From Cloacimonetes bacterium UBA6097 (lineage in GTDB: Bacteria > Cloacimonadota > Cloacimonadia > Cloacimonadales > Cloacimonadaceae), in NCBI GenBank assembly GCA_002435865.1, contig DIWV01000005.1, positions 18,031 to 82,030 on the forward strand: a stretch of DNA of 64,000 nucleotides. Direction: 5' to 3'. The notes below the pieces were generated by a model, which was not told the DNA's origin, made no database searches, and saw only the letters and a program-made list of their open reading frames with translations. The translations under genes were made by a program, and so were the position numbers. Shown piece after piece: positions 9,114 to 17,481 of the stretch; position 1 is the first letter of the stretch, and each line of letters begins with the position of its first letter.

Positions 9114-10211
9114 ATGGAAAGTGTAAATGTCTTAATTATAGGTGCCGGAGCCGTTGGACTGGCGATTGGAAATGAACTTTCTAAAGAATATTCTGAAGTT
9201 GTAGTTGTTGATAAAGAGAATAGTTTTGGCAAACATACAAGCAGTCGGAATAGTGAAGTTATTCATGGCGGCTTATATTATCCTTCAAATACTTTAAAAG
9301 CCGGTTTATGCGTACAGGGTAATCCATTACTATATACGTTTTTGCAAGCGCACGAGGTTCCTTTTTCCAATACTGGTAAAGTAATTGTTGCTACAAATTC
9401 AGACGAAATTAAGGTTATTGAGAAGTACTTTCAACAGGGGAATGCAAACGGTTGTAAGGGGCTAAAGCTTTTAACGGCTGAGGAAGTATATGCAATGGAG
9501 CCGATTGTCAAATGTGTAGCCGGTTTATATGTCCCCACATCAGGTATTTTTAATACCCATATGTATATGCAAAAGCTGTGCAGTTTGATTGAAGCTCAGG
9601 ATGGTTTTCTGGTCTATGGCATGGAAGTAACCGGAATTAAAAAAGCAAATGACAAATACCGGGTTTCTTTTTCAAATGGTGAAATCTTTGAAACTAATTA
9701 TCTAATAAATAGTGCAGGTCTATGGTCAGATGCCATAGCAGAGATGGTGGGAATTGATACTGTAACAAATAAATTAAAACTCTTCTTATGCAAGGGAGAG
9801 TATTATAAAACCACTAAGCTGAAAAATATAAAGCATTTGATATATCCTGTTGCTGACCCTAATGGAGCCTTCCTGGGTATACACCTGACGATTAATCTAA
9901 ATGGTGAAGTCCGCTTCGGTCCTAATGCATATTATACGGATAGAATAGATTATAAGTTTGATGAAGAGTATTTTGAGGAATTCTACAAATCAGTTAATCG
10001 TTATCTGGATATTGACAGAGACGATCTTGTCCCTGATGATACTGGTTTAAGACCCAAGCTGCAGGGACCAGAAGATTGTATTAAAGATTTTTATATCAAA
10101 GAAGAAAGCGATAGGGGATTACCTAACATGATAAACCTGATTGGTATAGAATCTCCTGGATTGACTGCCAGTTTGGCAATTGCTAAATATGTAAAAAGTA
10201 TAATGATATAG
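9114..10211 (+). CDS. FAD-dependent oxidoreductase, L-2-hydroxyglutarate oxidase-like
   Basis: DAO-type flavoprotein. The N-terminal dinucleotide-binding motif IIGAGAVGLAIGNEL is followed by an acidic VVVDKE strand end and by KHTSSRNSEVIHGGLYY, which matches the FAD/substrate region of L-2-hydroxyglutarate dehydrogenase (LhgO). The C-terminal GIESPGLTASLAIAKYV fits the same family, and the length (365) is normal. Its position between a nucleotidyltransferase and a sugar epimerase is unusual for a central-metabolism enzyme. It may oxidise a 2-hydroxy acid needed for glycan decoration, or a sugar intermediate. Family confident, substrate unknown. Confidence 0.8.
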   Translation: MESVNVLIIGAGAVGLAIGNELSKEYSEVVVVDKENSFGKHTSSRNSEVIHGGLYYPSNTLKAGLCVQGNPLLYTFLQAHEVPFSNTGKVIVATNSDEIKVIEKYFQQGNANGCKGLKLLTAEEVYAMEPIVKCVAGLYVPTSGIFNTHMYMQKLCSLIEAQDGFLVYGMEVTGIKKANDKYRVSFSNGEIFETNYLINSAGLWSDAIAEMVGIDTVTNKLKLFLCKGEYYKTTKLKNIKHLIYPVADPNGAFLGIHLTINLNGEVRFGPNAYYTDRIDYKFDEEYFEEFYKSVNRYLDIDRDDLVPDDTGLRPKLQGPEDCIKDFYIKEESDRGLPNMINLIGIESPGLTASLAIAKYVKSIMI

Positions 10212-10225
10212 ATGGAGATAAATAT

Positions 10226-11197
10226 ATGAAGATAGCGGTAACAGGTGCAGCAGGATATATTGGTTCAGTATTAGTCCGGCAATTATTGTCAAAAGGATAT
10301 CAGGTTGTTGGAGTGGACTGCCTTATGTTTGGCGGGGAATCTCTATTGGGAATATATAACGAACCCAATTTCAAATTTATTAAAGCAGATATCAGGGATA
10401 CTGACAAAATGTATCCAATACTCCAAGAAGTAGATGCTGTTGTGCATTTTGCAGCCATAGTAGGCGATCCTGCCTGCGCTAAAGACCCGGAACTGGCAAA
10501 ATCGATTAATTGGGAAGGTTCAAAAAAACTGGTAGAAGCTGCCGAAAAGACAAAATCTGTTAAGCGTTTTATCTTCGCTTCTACTTGCAGCAACTATGGA
10601 AAAATGGAAGGGGATTCGTATATTACAGAAGAATCACCATTGAATCCGATATCTCTGTACGCAGAGCTCAAAGTTAAGTTTGAGCAGTATTTACTCAATA
10701 CTGCTTTCAGAGATGATTTCTGTCCTACCGCCTTGCGGTTTGCCACAGTATATGGAGTTTCTCCCAGGATTCGTTTTGATTTAACGGTTAATGAATTTAC
10801 ACGTGATGTTGCGTTGGGACGTGAATTGCTGATATTTGGAGAACAATTCTGGCGTCCGTATTGCCATGTTGAAGATTTGGCAGGTGCCTGTGTAAGGGTA
10901 CTTGAAGCAGATGCTGATAAGGTTTGCAGGAATGTATTTAACGTAGGTGATACAAGAGAGAACTACCAAAAGAAGATGCTGGCGGAAGAACTGCAAAAGC
11001 TGATTCCTGAAATGAAAGTTAAATATGTACAGAAGAATGAAGATCCCAGGGATTACCGGGTTGCATTTGAAAAGATTCAACGTGAGCTTGGTTTTGCCAT
11101 TACTAAAACTGTCCCGGATGGTATGAAAGAGATAATCAGGATTCTTAAAGACGGGATTATATCCGATCCTGATAACCAGAAGTATAAAAATACCTGA
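10226..11197 (+). CDS. NAD-dependent epimerase/dehydratase (extended SDR)
   Basis: Extended SDR with VTGAAGYIGS at the N-terminus, the STCSNYG serine motif near residue 120 and YAELK as the Tyr-x-x-x-Lys pair. VHFAAIVGDPACAKDP is typical of a subgroup found in LPS and exopolysaccharide clusters and annotated simply as NAD-dependent epimerase. A purine-rich site (GGAGATAA) precedes the ATG. It is the last gene before the inverted-repeat cassette at 11201, which separates it from rmlA. The reaction is probably epimerisation, reduction or dehydration of the NDP-sugar made with 8419. Confidence 0.82.
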   Translation: MKIAVTGAAGYIGSVLVRQLLSKGYQVVGVDCLMFGGESLLGIYNEPNFKFIKADIRDTDKMYPILQEVDAVVHFAAIVGDPACAKDPELAKSINWEGSKKLVEAAEKTKSVKRFIFASTCSNYGKMEGDSYITEESPLNPISLYAELKVKFEQYLLNTAFRDDFCPTALRFATVYGVSPRIRFDLTVNEFTRDVALGRELLIFGEQFWRPYCHVEDLAGACVRVLEADADKVCRNVFNVGDTRENYQKKMLAEELQKLIPEMKVKYVQKNEDPRDYRVAFEKIQRELGFAITKTVPDGMKEIIRILKDGIISDPDNQKYKNT

Positions 11198-11200
11198 TAA

Positions 11201-11684
11201 CCACAAATGATTCCCACAAATGGTCACAAATGAAAAGTCCACAAATGGACACGAATAAGGACATTGATCAATACTTGTTCAAAGATGAGTGCTTCAAAAT
11301 AGTGGGAGCTTGTATGGCTGTCCACAATGAACTTGGTAACGCTTTTCTTGAACCTGTTTATCAGGAAGCTTTAGCACTGGAACTTCAGAAACAAAACATT
11401 CCATATACCAGGGAAAAACGGCTTGAGATATTCTACAAAGAGACTTTACTTGAAAAGAAGTATTATGCTGATTTTCTTTGTTATGATCAGATAGTTGTAG
11501 AGCTGAAAGCAACCAGTTCATTAGCGGATGAGCATATAGCCCAGGCGTTAAATTATCTCTCAGCCCTTAAGCTAAGAATGGCACTGCTTGTAAACTTTGG
11601 TTCACCACGTCTGCAATGGAAAAGAGTAATTTTATGAATCAATTTGTGCATATTTTTGTGCTTATATTTGTGTCCATTTGTGGT
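11201..11684. mobile_element. GxxExxY gene cassette bounded by inverted repeats
   Basis: The left arm (11201-11260) is a run of CACAAAT-type words, and the right arm (11639-11684) carries their complements. CCACAAATGGAC at 11239-11250 is matched exactly by its reverse complement at 11672-11683. Only the GxxExxY gene lies between them. The right arm ends about ten bases before the ribosome-binding site of rmlA, as expected for an insertion into an existing intergenic gap. A related gene-less copy lies at 24533-24668. Mobility is inferred; no transposase is present. Confidence 0.6.
11230..11637 (+). CDS. GxxExxY protein (PD-(D/E)XK-like small protein)
   Basis: 135 residues with the GxxExxY family hallmark: HNELGNAFLEPVYQEAL (the F-L-E-P-V-Y core) and a later YADFLCYDQIVVELKAT. 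There the Asp and the E-L-K match the D...E-x-K core of PD-(D/E)XK nuclease folds (PF13366). Biochemical function of the family is not known. The first five or so codons lie inside the left inverted repeat; an ATG at 11245 is an alternative start. The gene interrupts an otherwise metabolic operon and has nothing to do with polysaccharide synthesis on its face. Confidence 0.85.
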   Translation: MKSPQMDTNKDIDQYLFKDECFKIVGACMAVHNELGNAFLEPVYQEALALELQKQNIPYTREKRLEIFYKETLLEKKYYADFLCYDQIVVELKATSSLADEHIAQALNYLSALKLRMALLVNFGSPRLQWKRVIL

Positions 11685-11702
11685 AAAAAACAAGGAGGTT
11701 AA

Positions 11703-12572
11703 TTGAAAGGCATAATTTTAGCAGGTGGAGCAGGGACAAGGCTTCACCCATTAACAATTTCCGTAAGTAAGCAGCTAATGCCGGTTTTTGACAAACCTAT
11801 GATATATTATCCCCTTTCTATACTTATGCTGGCAGGAATAAGGGAAATACTGATAATTACCACACCTGAAGACCAGGCAGGTTTTAAAAATCTCTTAAAT
11901 GATGGAGTTCACATTGGTTTGGATATACAATATGCCATTCAGGAAATACCAAATGGACTGGCTCAGGCATTTGTTATTGGAGAAGAATTTATTGGGACAG
12001 ACTCTGTCTGTTTAATTCTGGGAGACAACATCTTTTACGGAGCTGATTTACCGGGCAGACTAAGCAAATGTAAAGAACCTGATGGTGCAATTATAGCTGC
12101 TTATCCGGTTAATGATCCTGAACGATATGGAGTAGTGGAGTTTGATTCCGATAATCGTGTAATCTCAATAGAAGAAAAACCCCAAAAGCCCAAATCAAAT
12201 TATGCTGTACCGGGTCTGTATTTTTATGATAATTCAGTAATTCAGATAGCCAAAGATATTAAGCCTTCCGCCAGGGGTGAATATGAAATAACTGATGTAA
12301 ACAAAGTCTATCTGGAAAACAACAAACTCAAGGTTATGGTTTTTGGTCGCGGTACTGCCTGGCTGGATACAGGAACCTTTGAATCATTAATGCAGGCATC
12401 GCAATTCGTTTCAATTATAGAGCAAAGACAGGGTTTCAAAATCAGTTGTATTGAAGAAATAGCCTACCGTAAGGGATTTATTACCAAAGAACAATTACGA
12501 AAAGTCGCAGAGCCAATCCGTAAAAGCGGTTATGGTGAGTATCTGTTGAAAATAATCAAACAGGAAGGATAA
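11703..12572 (+). CDS. rmlA: Glucose-1-phosphate thymidylyltransferase
   Basis: A 289-residue enzyme matching RmlA/RfbA over its full length: GGAGTRLHPLT and KQLMPVFDKPMIYYP at the N-terminus, then LGDNIFYG, EEKPQKPKSNYAVPGLYFYD and the C-terminal GTAWLDTGT with EEIAYRKGFI. It makes dTDP-glucose from dTTP and glucose-1-phosphate, the first step to dTDP-deoxysugars. The start is TTG, supported by AGGAGG four bases upstream and by the family's usual N-terminus. No RmlB, RmlC or RmlD is in the window; the WecE-like aminotransferase at 21176 would use a product of this route. Confidence 0.93.
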   Translation: MKGIILAGGAGTRLHPLTISVSKQLMPVFDKPMIYYPLSILMLAGIREILIITTPEDQAGFKNLLNDGVHIGLDIQYAIQEIPNGLAQAFVIGEEFIGTDSVCLILGDNIFYGADLPGRLSKCKEPDGAIIAAYPVNDPERYGVVEFDSDNRVISIEEKPQKPKSNYAVPGLYFYDNSVIQIAKDIKPSARGEYEITDVNKVYLENNKLKVMVFGRGTAWLDTGTFESLMQASQFVSIIEQRQGFKISCIEEIAYRKGFITKEQLRKVAEPIRKSGYGEYLLKIIKQEG

Positions 12573-13043
12573 ATGGAAGCAAGCTTATTGGGGCGTTACT
12601 TTGAAGATTTTACCGAAGGTGAGACAATTAAGCACAATCTCTCTAAAACAATATTTGAAAGTGATAACAACCTATTCAGTCTCCTTACGATGAACCATCA
12701 TCCTTTGCACACAAATAAACAATTTGCAGAAAACAGCCAGCACGGACAGATATTGGTAGTGGGAACGCTTGTATTCAGTATTGTAGTTGGTATGACAGTA
12801 CCGGATATCAGCGGTAAAGCCATTGCTAATCTGGAGTATGAAAAAGTTGAGCACTTAGCACCCGTATTTATCAATGATACGCTTTACGCATCAACCAAGG
12901 TTTTGGAGGTAAAACCTTCTTCTTCAAAGCCGGACAGGGGCATTGTATACGTAGAAACAACAGCGTTTAATCAAAACCAACTACCGGTTTTGAGATTTAG
13001 AAGGCATGTCCTGATTCAGAAGAGAGGAGACAGTAATGAGTGA
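12573..13043 (+). CDS. MaoC-like hotdog-fold dehydratase/hydratase
   Basis: 156-residue MaoC-domain protein (R-specific enoyl-CoA hydratase fold). It opens with FEDFTEGE, and the catalytic Asp/His segment is SDNNLFSLLTMNHHPLH near residues 29-45. The ATG directly follows the rmlA stop. The next gene overlaps by eight bases and is CitE-like; the same gene pairing is known for mesaconyl-CoA hydratase with malyl-CoA lyase. Here the two sit in a glycan island and probably make or remodel a branched or hydroxylated acyl group for decoration. Hydratase chemistry is likely; the substrate is inference. Confidence 0.82.
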   Translation: MEASLLGRYFEDFTEGETIKHNLSKTIFESDNNLFSLLTMNHHPLHTNKQFAENSQHGQILVVGTLVFSIVVGMTVPDISGKAIANLEYEKVEHLAPVFINDTLYASTKVLEVKPSSSKPDRGIVYVETTAFNQNQLPVLRFRRHVLIQKRGDSNE

Positions 13044-13920
13044 TATGATTATGCGGAGTTTGATGTTTGTCCCGGGGCACAATGAAAAGCTCCTGAGCAG
13101 TGCATCACATTCAAATGCTGACGTGCTGTTACTTGATTTGGAGGATTCTGTCCAACCTGAGAGCAATAAAGCTGTAGCCAGGGAAAAGATTGCTGAATGG
13201 GTAGAATCAGGTAAGTTAGACAATTTCTATATATTTCCCAGGGTTAACGACCGTGAAAGCGGGCATTTGCTCAAAGATGTCCATGCTTTGACTATTAAAG
13301 GTGTTGACGGATTTATGTATCCAAAAGCAAAAAAGGGTGAGGATATCTACTTTTTTGACAAACTGTTGGAAACAATTGAATATGAAAAGAAAATCCCTGT
13401 TGGTACTTTTAAAATAATTCCTTTGATTGAGATGTCTGCAGCAGTATTGAACGCGCAGGATATATGCCAGGCTTCAAAAAGAGTTGTGGCTATTGCCTTT
13501 GGATGCGAGGATTTCGTAAGCGATTTGGAAGGAGTTCATGACCATGAGGGGCAAAGCATCTATGTTCCCCGTGCTTTAATTGCTTTGGCTGCCAGGGCGA
13601 ACAACGTAATACCCATCGATACAGTCCATATCAATGTACATGACCTTGAAGATTTGGAAAAGAATTTAATTTTGGCTAAACATCTTGGTTTTGAGGGTAT
13701 GCTGATATTACATCCCAAAGAAATTGAACTGGCGCATAAGTATTTTTCTCCCAGTGAAGCAGAATATCAGGATGCCATGGAAATGCTGAAACTATATGAA
13801 GAATCACGTAATGAGAATAAAGGAGTGGCAGTAAAAGACGGAAAATTCATAGGACCACCTATGGTTATTGCTGCCAAGAAAGTTATACAAAAATACGAAC
13901 TTGTGAAGAGTATTAGTTGA
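13036..13920 (+). CDS. CitE/HpcH-type CoA ester lyase
   Basis: TIM-barrel lyase of the HpcH/HpaI aldolase and citrate-lyase-beta family. RSLMFVPGHNEK near the N-terminus, LLLDLEDSV with the metal-binding acids, YPKAKKGED, a GCEDFVSDL segment and LHPKEIELA near the C-terminus all match malyl-CoA or citramalyl-CoA lyase-like proteins, and the length (294) is usual. It would split or form a beta-hydroxyacyl-CoA such as a malyl- or methylmalyl-CoA type compound using Mg2+. It is coupled to MaoC upstream and to a PaaK/CapK-like ligase downstream. Confidence 0.83.
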   Translation: MSDMIMRSLMFVPGHNEKLLSSASHSNADVLLLDLEDSVQPESNKAVAREKIAEWVESGKLDNFYIFPRVNDRESGHLLKDVHALTIKGVDGFMYPKAKKGEDIYFFDKLLETIEYEKKIPVGTFKIIPLIEMSAAVLNAQDICQASKRVVAIAFGCEDFVSDLEGVHDHEGQSIYVPRALIALAARANNVIPIDTVHINVHDLEDLEKNLILAKHLGFEGMLILHPKEIELAHKYFSPSEAEYQDAMEMLKLYEESRNENKGVAVKDGKFIGPPMVIAAKKVIQKYELVKSIS

Positions 13921-13922
13921 CG

Positions 13923-15203
13923 ATGTACAAATACTTAGCCTACTACATAGCTGAACATTATAAATTCCAACGTATGTCAGGGGACGAACTTATTTACAAT
14001 CAGCTAAAAAAGTTTAATAAAATATTGCAACATGCCTCCCGATATACCAAATTCTATAAGAATCTGTATGCTAAACATGGCTTAATTGGGCTGCAGGTGA
14101 AATATCAGGATGATGTAGCAAAGATTCCGATTGTATCAAAAAAAGACTTCCGTGCAGTTTCACATGATGATCTGTTAAGCAAAACTCCTGAAGGCGGTTA
14201 TAACAATCACTATACTAGCGGCTCTACAGGAGAACCATTTTTAGTTAAAACCTCTAAACAAGCCGAATATACTGCCCACATCAGAATATTCCTGACCCTG
14301 ATTAAGTATGGCTATAAACCCTACCATCAGATGACAATTGTTTCCAGATATGAATCCGGCACCGTTTTTCAGGTCGAGAAAGACATCAGGCTGTATTCCG
14401 CTCTGAATAAATACTTACCTCTTTTCAAGCGATGTATAATCTCGATCTATGATTTGCCGGCTGAAATTATCAGAAAAATCAGAGAAAATAAACCTTATGT
14501 TTTAGTGAGTACTCCAGGAGTTTTATCTGTTATCATTCAATATCTGAAAAAGCAGAACATTAAATTGAGAATTCCCATTGTCTTTTTAACTTCTGAAACC
14601 GTGACCTCATCACTATATGCTGATGTTAAGGAATATATCGGGGATACGTTAATAGATATGTACGGCTGTATGGAGTGCCCTTCCATCGGTTTCGAGATTA
14701 ATAATTGCGGCATACGTGAGATCTTTACAAATACCTGTTACTTTGAAGTGGTACAAGATGAATGCGTTAGAGATTTCACCGGAAAAGCAGTACTGACAAA
14801 TCTGCTCAATTTTACGCAACCGGTAATCAGATATTCTCTTAATGATCTAGTTCAAATGCCTGCTCAAGAAAAGTATCCCAACAAGCGTATCGGGAAGATT
14901 TTGGGTAGGCTTGATGATGTTGTTACTTTTCATGATGGGAGTATCCTTGCACATCACCATGCTCACGAGATGTTTATGGACTTTAAAGAGTGTCAGCAGT
15001 TTAAATTCATCCAAAAAGGCAGAGATATTAGTCTGCTGTTAGTTCTGCAACCCAATACTGACAAACGGTTCGTAATAACTAAAGCAGGAGACATCTGGAA
15101 GCATCGCTATCCTAATGTTAACTTAGATATAAAAGTAGTTGAAACAATTTTACCCGATGCTTTGACAGGAAAAGTAAAGAATCTGGAGATTATAAGGCAG
15201 TGA
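13923..15203 (+). CDS. Phenylacetate-CoA-ligase/CapK-like adenylate-forming enzyme
   Basis: ANL-superfamily protein of the PaaK/CapK branch: HYTSGSTGEPF is the ATP-binding loop near residues 94-104, DMYGCMECPSIGFE is the adenylate motif and LGRLDDVV the hinge. Members in capsule clusters are thought to activate carboxylic acids or transfer acyl groups to the glycan. The ATG at 13923 is preferred over a TTG at 13917 that overlaps the previous stop. With MaoC and CitE-like upstream it makes a three-gene acyl-CoA module, and the CapA-like gene follows with a four-base overlap. Confidence 0.8.
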   Translation: MYKYLAYYIAEHYKFQRMSGDELIYNQLKKFNKILQHASRYTKFYKNLYAKHGLIGLQVKYQDDVAKIPIVSKKDFRAVSHDDLLSKTPEGGYNNHYTSGSTGEPFLVKTSKQAEYTAHIRIFLTLIKYGYKPYHQMTIVSRYESGTVFQVEKDIRLYSALNKYLPLFKRCIISIYDLPAEIIRKIRENKPYVLVSTPGVLSVIIQYLKKQNIKLRIPIVFLTSETVTSSLYADVKEYIGDTLIDMYGCMECPSIGFEINNCGIREIFTNTCYFEVVQDECVRDFTGKAVLTNLLNFTQPVIRYSLNDLVQMPAQEKYPNKRIGKILGRLDDVVTFHDGSILAHHHAHEMFMDFKECQQFKFIQKGRDISLLLVLQPNTDKRFVITKAGDIWKHRYPNVNLDIKVVETILPDALTGKVKNLEIIRQ

Positions 15204-16276
15204 GAATCAATTTTGCCGGCGACATATCACTTGACCGCATTAATCATTCCTGTTTTAAGATAGGTGATAATCTTCATAATATTTTAAGTAAATCTGACTT
15301 AAATATTGCAAATTTGGAAAGTGCAATAACTACCTCTGAAAATAGACGTCCTTTCCATCCTGTCCATTTAAAAGCAGGTACTAAAAGTTTAGATATAATT
15401 GGACCATTCCATGCGGTCTCTTTGGCAAACAACCACATTCAGGATTTTGGTCCAGAAGGTATCGAAGATACCAAAAAAGCCCTTATGACCAAAGGAATGA
15501 GTTTTTTTGGTATAGGATCAGACCAGACTTCAGCACTTAATCCATTGATATATTCAAATGATGGTCAGAAAGTAGCTGTAATTGGAACCTCTAAATTTTG
15601 CACATTTTCAAAATTTTGCGAAGGTACTGCTGGAGATAGTTCTTCTATTCTTTATAAGACAATCTCCAAACTGAAGTTAGAAGGTCACTATGTAATTATT
15701 TTCTATCATTGGGGTTATGAGTATATTGATTTTCCTGCCCCCAGGGATAGAATCATTGCTCATCATTGTATAAATAAAGGAGCAGACATGGTAATTGGTA
15801 CTCATCCTCATGTAATACAGGCTATCGAGTACTATAAACAAAGGCCAATAATCTACAGTTTGGGCAATTTTATCTTTTCAAATGACTTTTCAAAAGAAGT
15901 TTCTTATCTAAATGAAGATATCAGAACAAGAATCTCATTGTTAGTAAGTTTGGAAATACAAAAAAACAAACTAACATCGCTTAAATATTCTCGATGTGTT
16001 TTATCCAATAATGAAGTAGAGATAGACACTAGTATTGACAGCAGTGAGTTATTGAGTGAGGTTAAACAAGGAGGATTGTTTTCATCCGATTACAGAGATT
16101 ACATAAAAAAATATGTCTCTCAATTAGATGTGATAAGAAATCAAAATGTTAAAATTAAACAAGATTACTTAGGCTACAATAATATGGATCCGATAGACAA
16201 GTTTAGAACCTACAAGAACTTAAATTGGCAAGATGCTTTCAACAGATTCCTGGTTACATTAAAAAAAAAGAGATGA
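15200..16276 (+). CDS. CapA-family putative metallophosphatase-like protein
   Basis: PGA_cap/CapA domain (metallophosphatase-like fold) with FAGDISLD at the N-terminus, LANNHIQDFG near residue 75, FYHWGYEY, GTHPHVIQ and IYSLGNFIF, all in family order. CapA is needed for poly-gamma-glutamate capsule export in Bacillus, and relatives are common in polysaccharide islands of Gram-negative bacteria. No signal peptide is seen, so it is predicted to be cytoplasmic or peripheral. GTG start overlapping the previous stop by four bases. Precise activity unknown. Confidence 0.85.
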   Translation: MRINFAGDISLDRINHSCFKIGDNLHNILSKSDLNIANLESAITTSENRRPFHPVHLKAGTKSLDIIGPFHAVSLANNHIQDFGPEGIEDTKKALMTKGMSFFGIGSDQTSALNPLIYSNDGQKVAVIGTSKFCTFSKFCEGTAGDSSSILYKTISKLKLEGHYVIIFYHWGYEYIDFPAPRDRIIAHHCINKGADMVIGTHPHVIQAIEYYKQRPIIYSLGNFIFSNDFSKEVSYLNEDIRTRISLLVSLEIQKNKLTSLKYSRCVLSNNEVEIDTSIDSSELLSEVKQGGLFSSDYRDYIKKYVSQLDVIRNQNVKIKQDYLGYNNMDPIDKFRTYKNLNWQDAFNRFLVTLKKKR

Positions 16277-17277
16277 TATTGCATTTAAGGCAGCACTGGT
16301 TTAAAGTGTTAAGAATAATACTGACAATATTATCTATAGGATTTATTACCTATTATGTTTGGAAGAATTTTCATGTCATTCAGATAAATGATCCAAAGTG
16401 GTTAGTGTTTTGTTTGGCAATACCAATGCTTGTAATACCTTTGATAGGTACAAACAGGTGGAGGTTTTTTTTAGCTTTAAATGGCATAAAAGAGAGTATA
16501 TTTCATTTGGCTAAGATAAATTTCATATCAATATTCTACGGTTTGATATTGCCCTCCTCGTCTGGTTTCGACGCAATTCGCATTCTCATGATAGAGAACA
16601 AACATCCTGAGAAACGCGGTCAAGCAGGAAGCACGGTTATACTTGAACGGTTGATGGGATTACTTAGTTTGAGTTTAATAGGAATAGTCGCAGCTTTATT
16701 ATTGCCAGAACATATGGCTGGTGCAAACATAAGGAAGACTATTCTGATTGTTTCATTTATCATTTTTTTATGCATTGCTTCATTTCTTACTCCCACTTTT
16801 TACAAAATCATGAATAAGCTATTGTACAGTAGGTTGTCAGGTCGCAAGAATTTCTTTCAAAAATTAATTGATTATGTAGAAAAAGCTCATAACGCTCTGT
16901 ATAGGGTGGTAGGACCATCTATGTTAATCAAGTCTTTTTTGTTGATTTTACTTTTCCAATTAACAACAATCTTAAATGTAGCCTTCGTTTATAAGGCATT
17001 GGGAGTCCATTTATCCTTAACCGTGCACATGATGATAATGCCAATAATCTATATTCTGTCTATAGTACCAATCACAATGAGTGGATTTGGTGTCAGAGAA
17101 GGTCTGTTTGCTTATTTTTACAATAGCGTTGGAGTGGACAGCGCAGTAGCAGTTATGGCCTCCTTGATTAATTATGTGTTGCTATCGCTTTTGCCTGCCA
17201 TAATCGGTTTTATTTTTGTGCTTTTGTCATCTGATTCACAGCCAAAACTAAGCACTAACAAACCGCAAAGCTATTAA
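16273..17277 (+). CDS. Lysylphosphatidylglycerol-synthase-TM family membrane protein (flippase-like)
   Basis: Second member of the family seen at 4522. It has about seven or eight membrane helices; the marks are FYGLILPSSSGFDAIR near residue 80 and MSGFGVREGLFAYF near 270, the latter being the conserved G-x-G-x-R-E. The ATG at 16273 overlaps the CapA stop (ATGA) and is chosen over an upstream TTG at 16225 that would overlap CapA by 52 bases. It ends a transcription block; the 204 bases after it contain a candidate promoter. It probably moves a lipid or lipid-linked sugar across the membrane. Confidence 0.8.
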   Translation: MILHLRQHWFKVLRIILTILSIGFITYYVWKNFHVIQINDPKWLVFCLAIPMLVIPLIGTNRWRFFLALNGIKESIFHLAKINFISIFYGLILPSSSGFDAIRILMIENKHPEKRGQAGSTVILERLMGLLSLSLIGIVAALLLPEHMAGANIRKTILIVSFIIFLCIASFLTPTFYKIMNKLLYSRLSGRKNFFQKLIDYVEKAHNALYRVVGPSMLIKSFLLILLFQLTTILNVAFVYKALGVHLSLTVHMMIMPIIYILSIVPITMSGFGVREGLFAYFYNSVGVDSAVAVMASLINYVLLSLLPAIIGFIFVLLSSDSQPKLSTNKPQSY

Positions 17278-17394
17278 GTTGATTCAGAATATAAAAAAGT
17301 CTTTTATAGAGTATCTTGAAATGATACCTTAACTTACGGGCAAGAAAGAAGTGTACCAATGCAGACGTTTTGTTAGTTGTTTTGTTTTCCTTGC

Positions 17395-17423
17395 TTGTCA
17401 GTGGGGATTAAGATTATTACATA
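17395..17423 (+). promoter_or_regulatory. Candidate internal promoter
   Basis: TTGTCA (17395-17400), a 17-base spacer and TACATA (17418-17423) stand about 60 bases upstream of the GT2 start at 17482. This is one of the larger gaps within the island, so an internal promoter is reasonable, but the -10 box is only a fair match. Confidence 0.35.
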
Positions 17424-17481
17424 CATAATTCAAGCTCTTTCTAAACCTACAAAAGATAATTTGTAAATGAAGGGGAACGAA

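Noticed and set aside
16225..16272. Upstream TTG start for the second flippase-like gene
   Set aside because: It would overlap CapA by 52 bases; the ATG at 16273 overlaps the stop by four bases as elsewhere in the operon.
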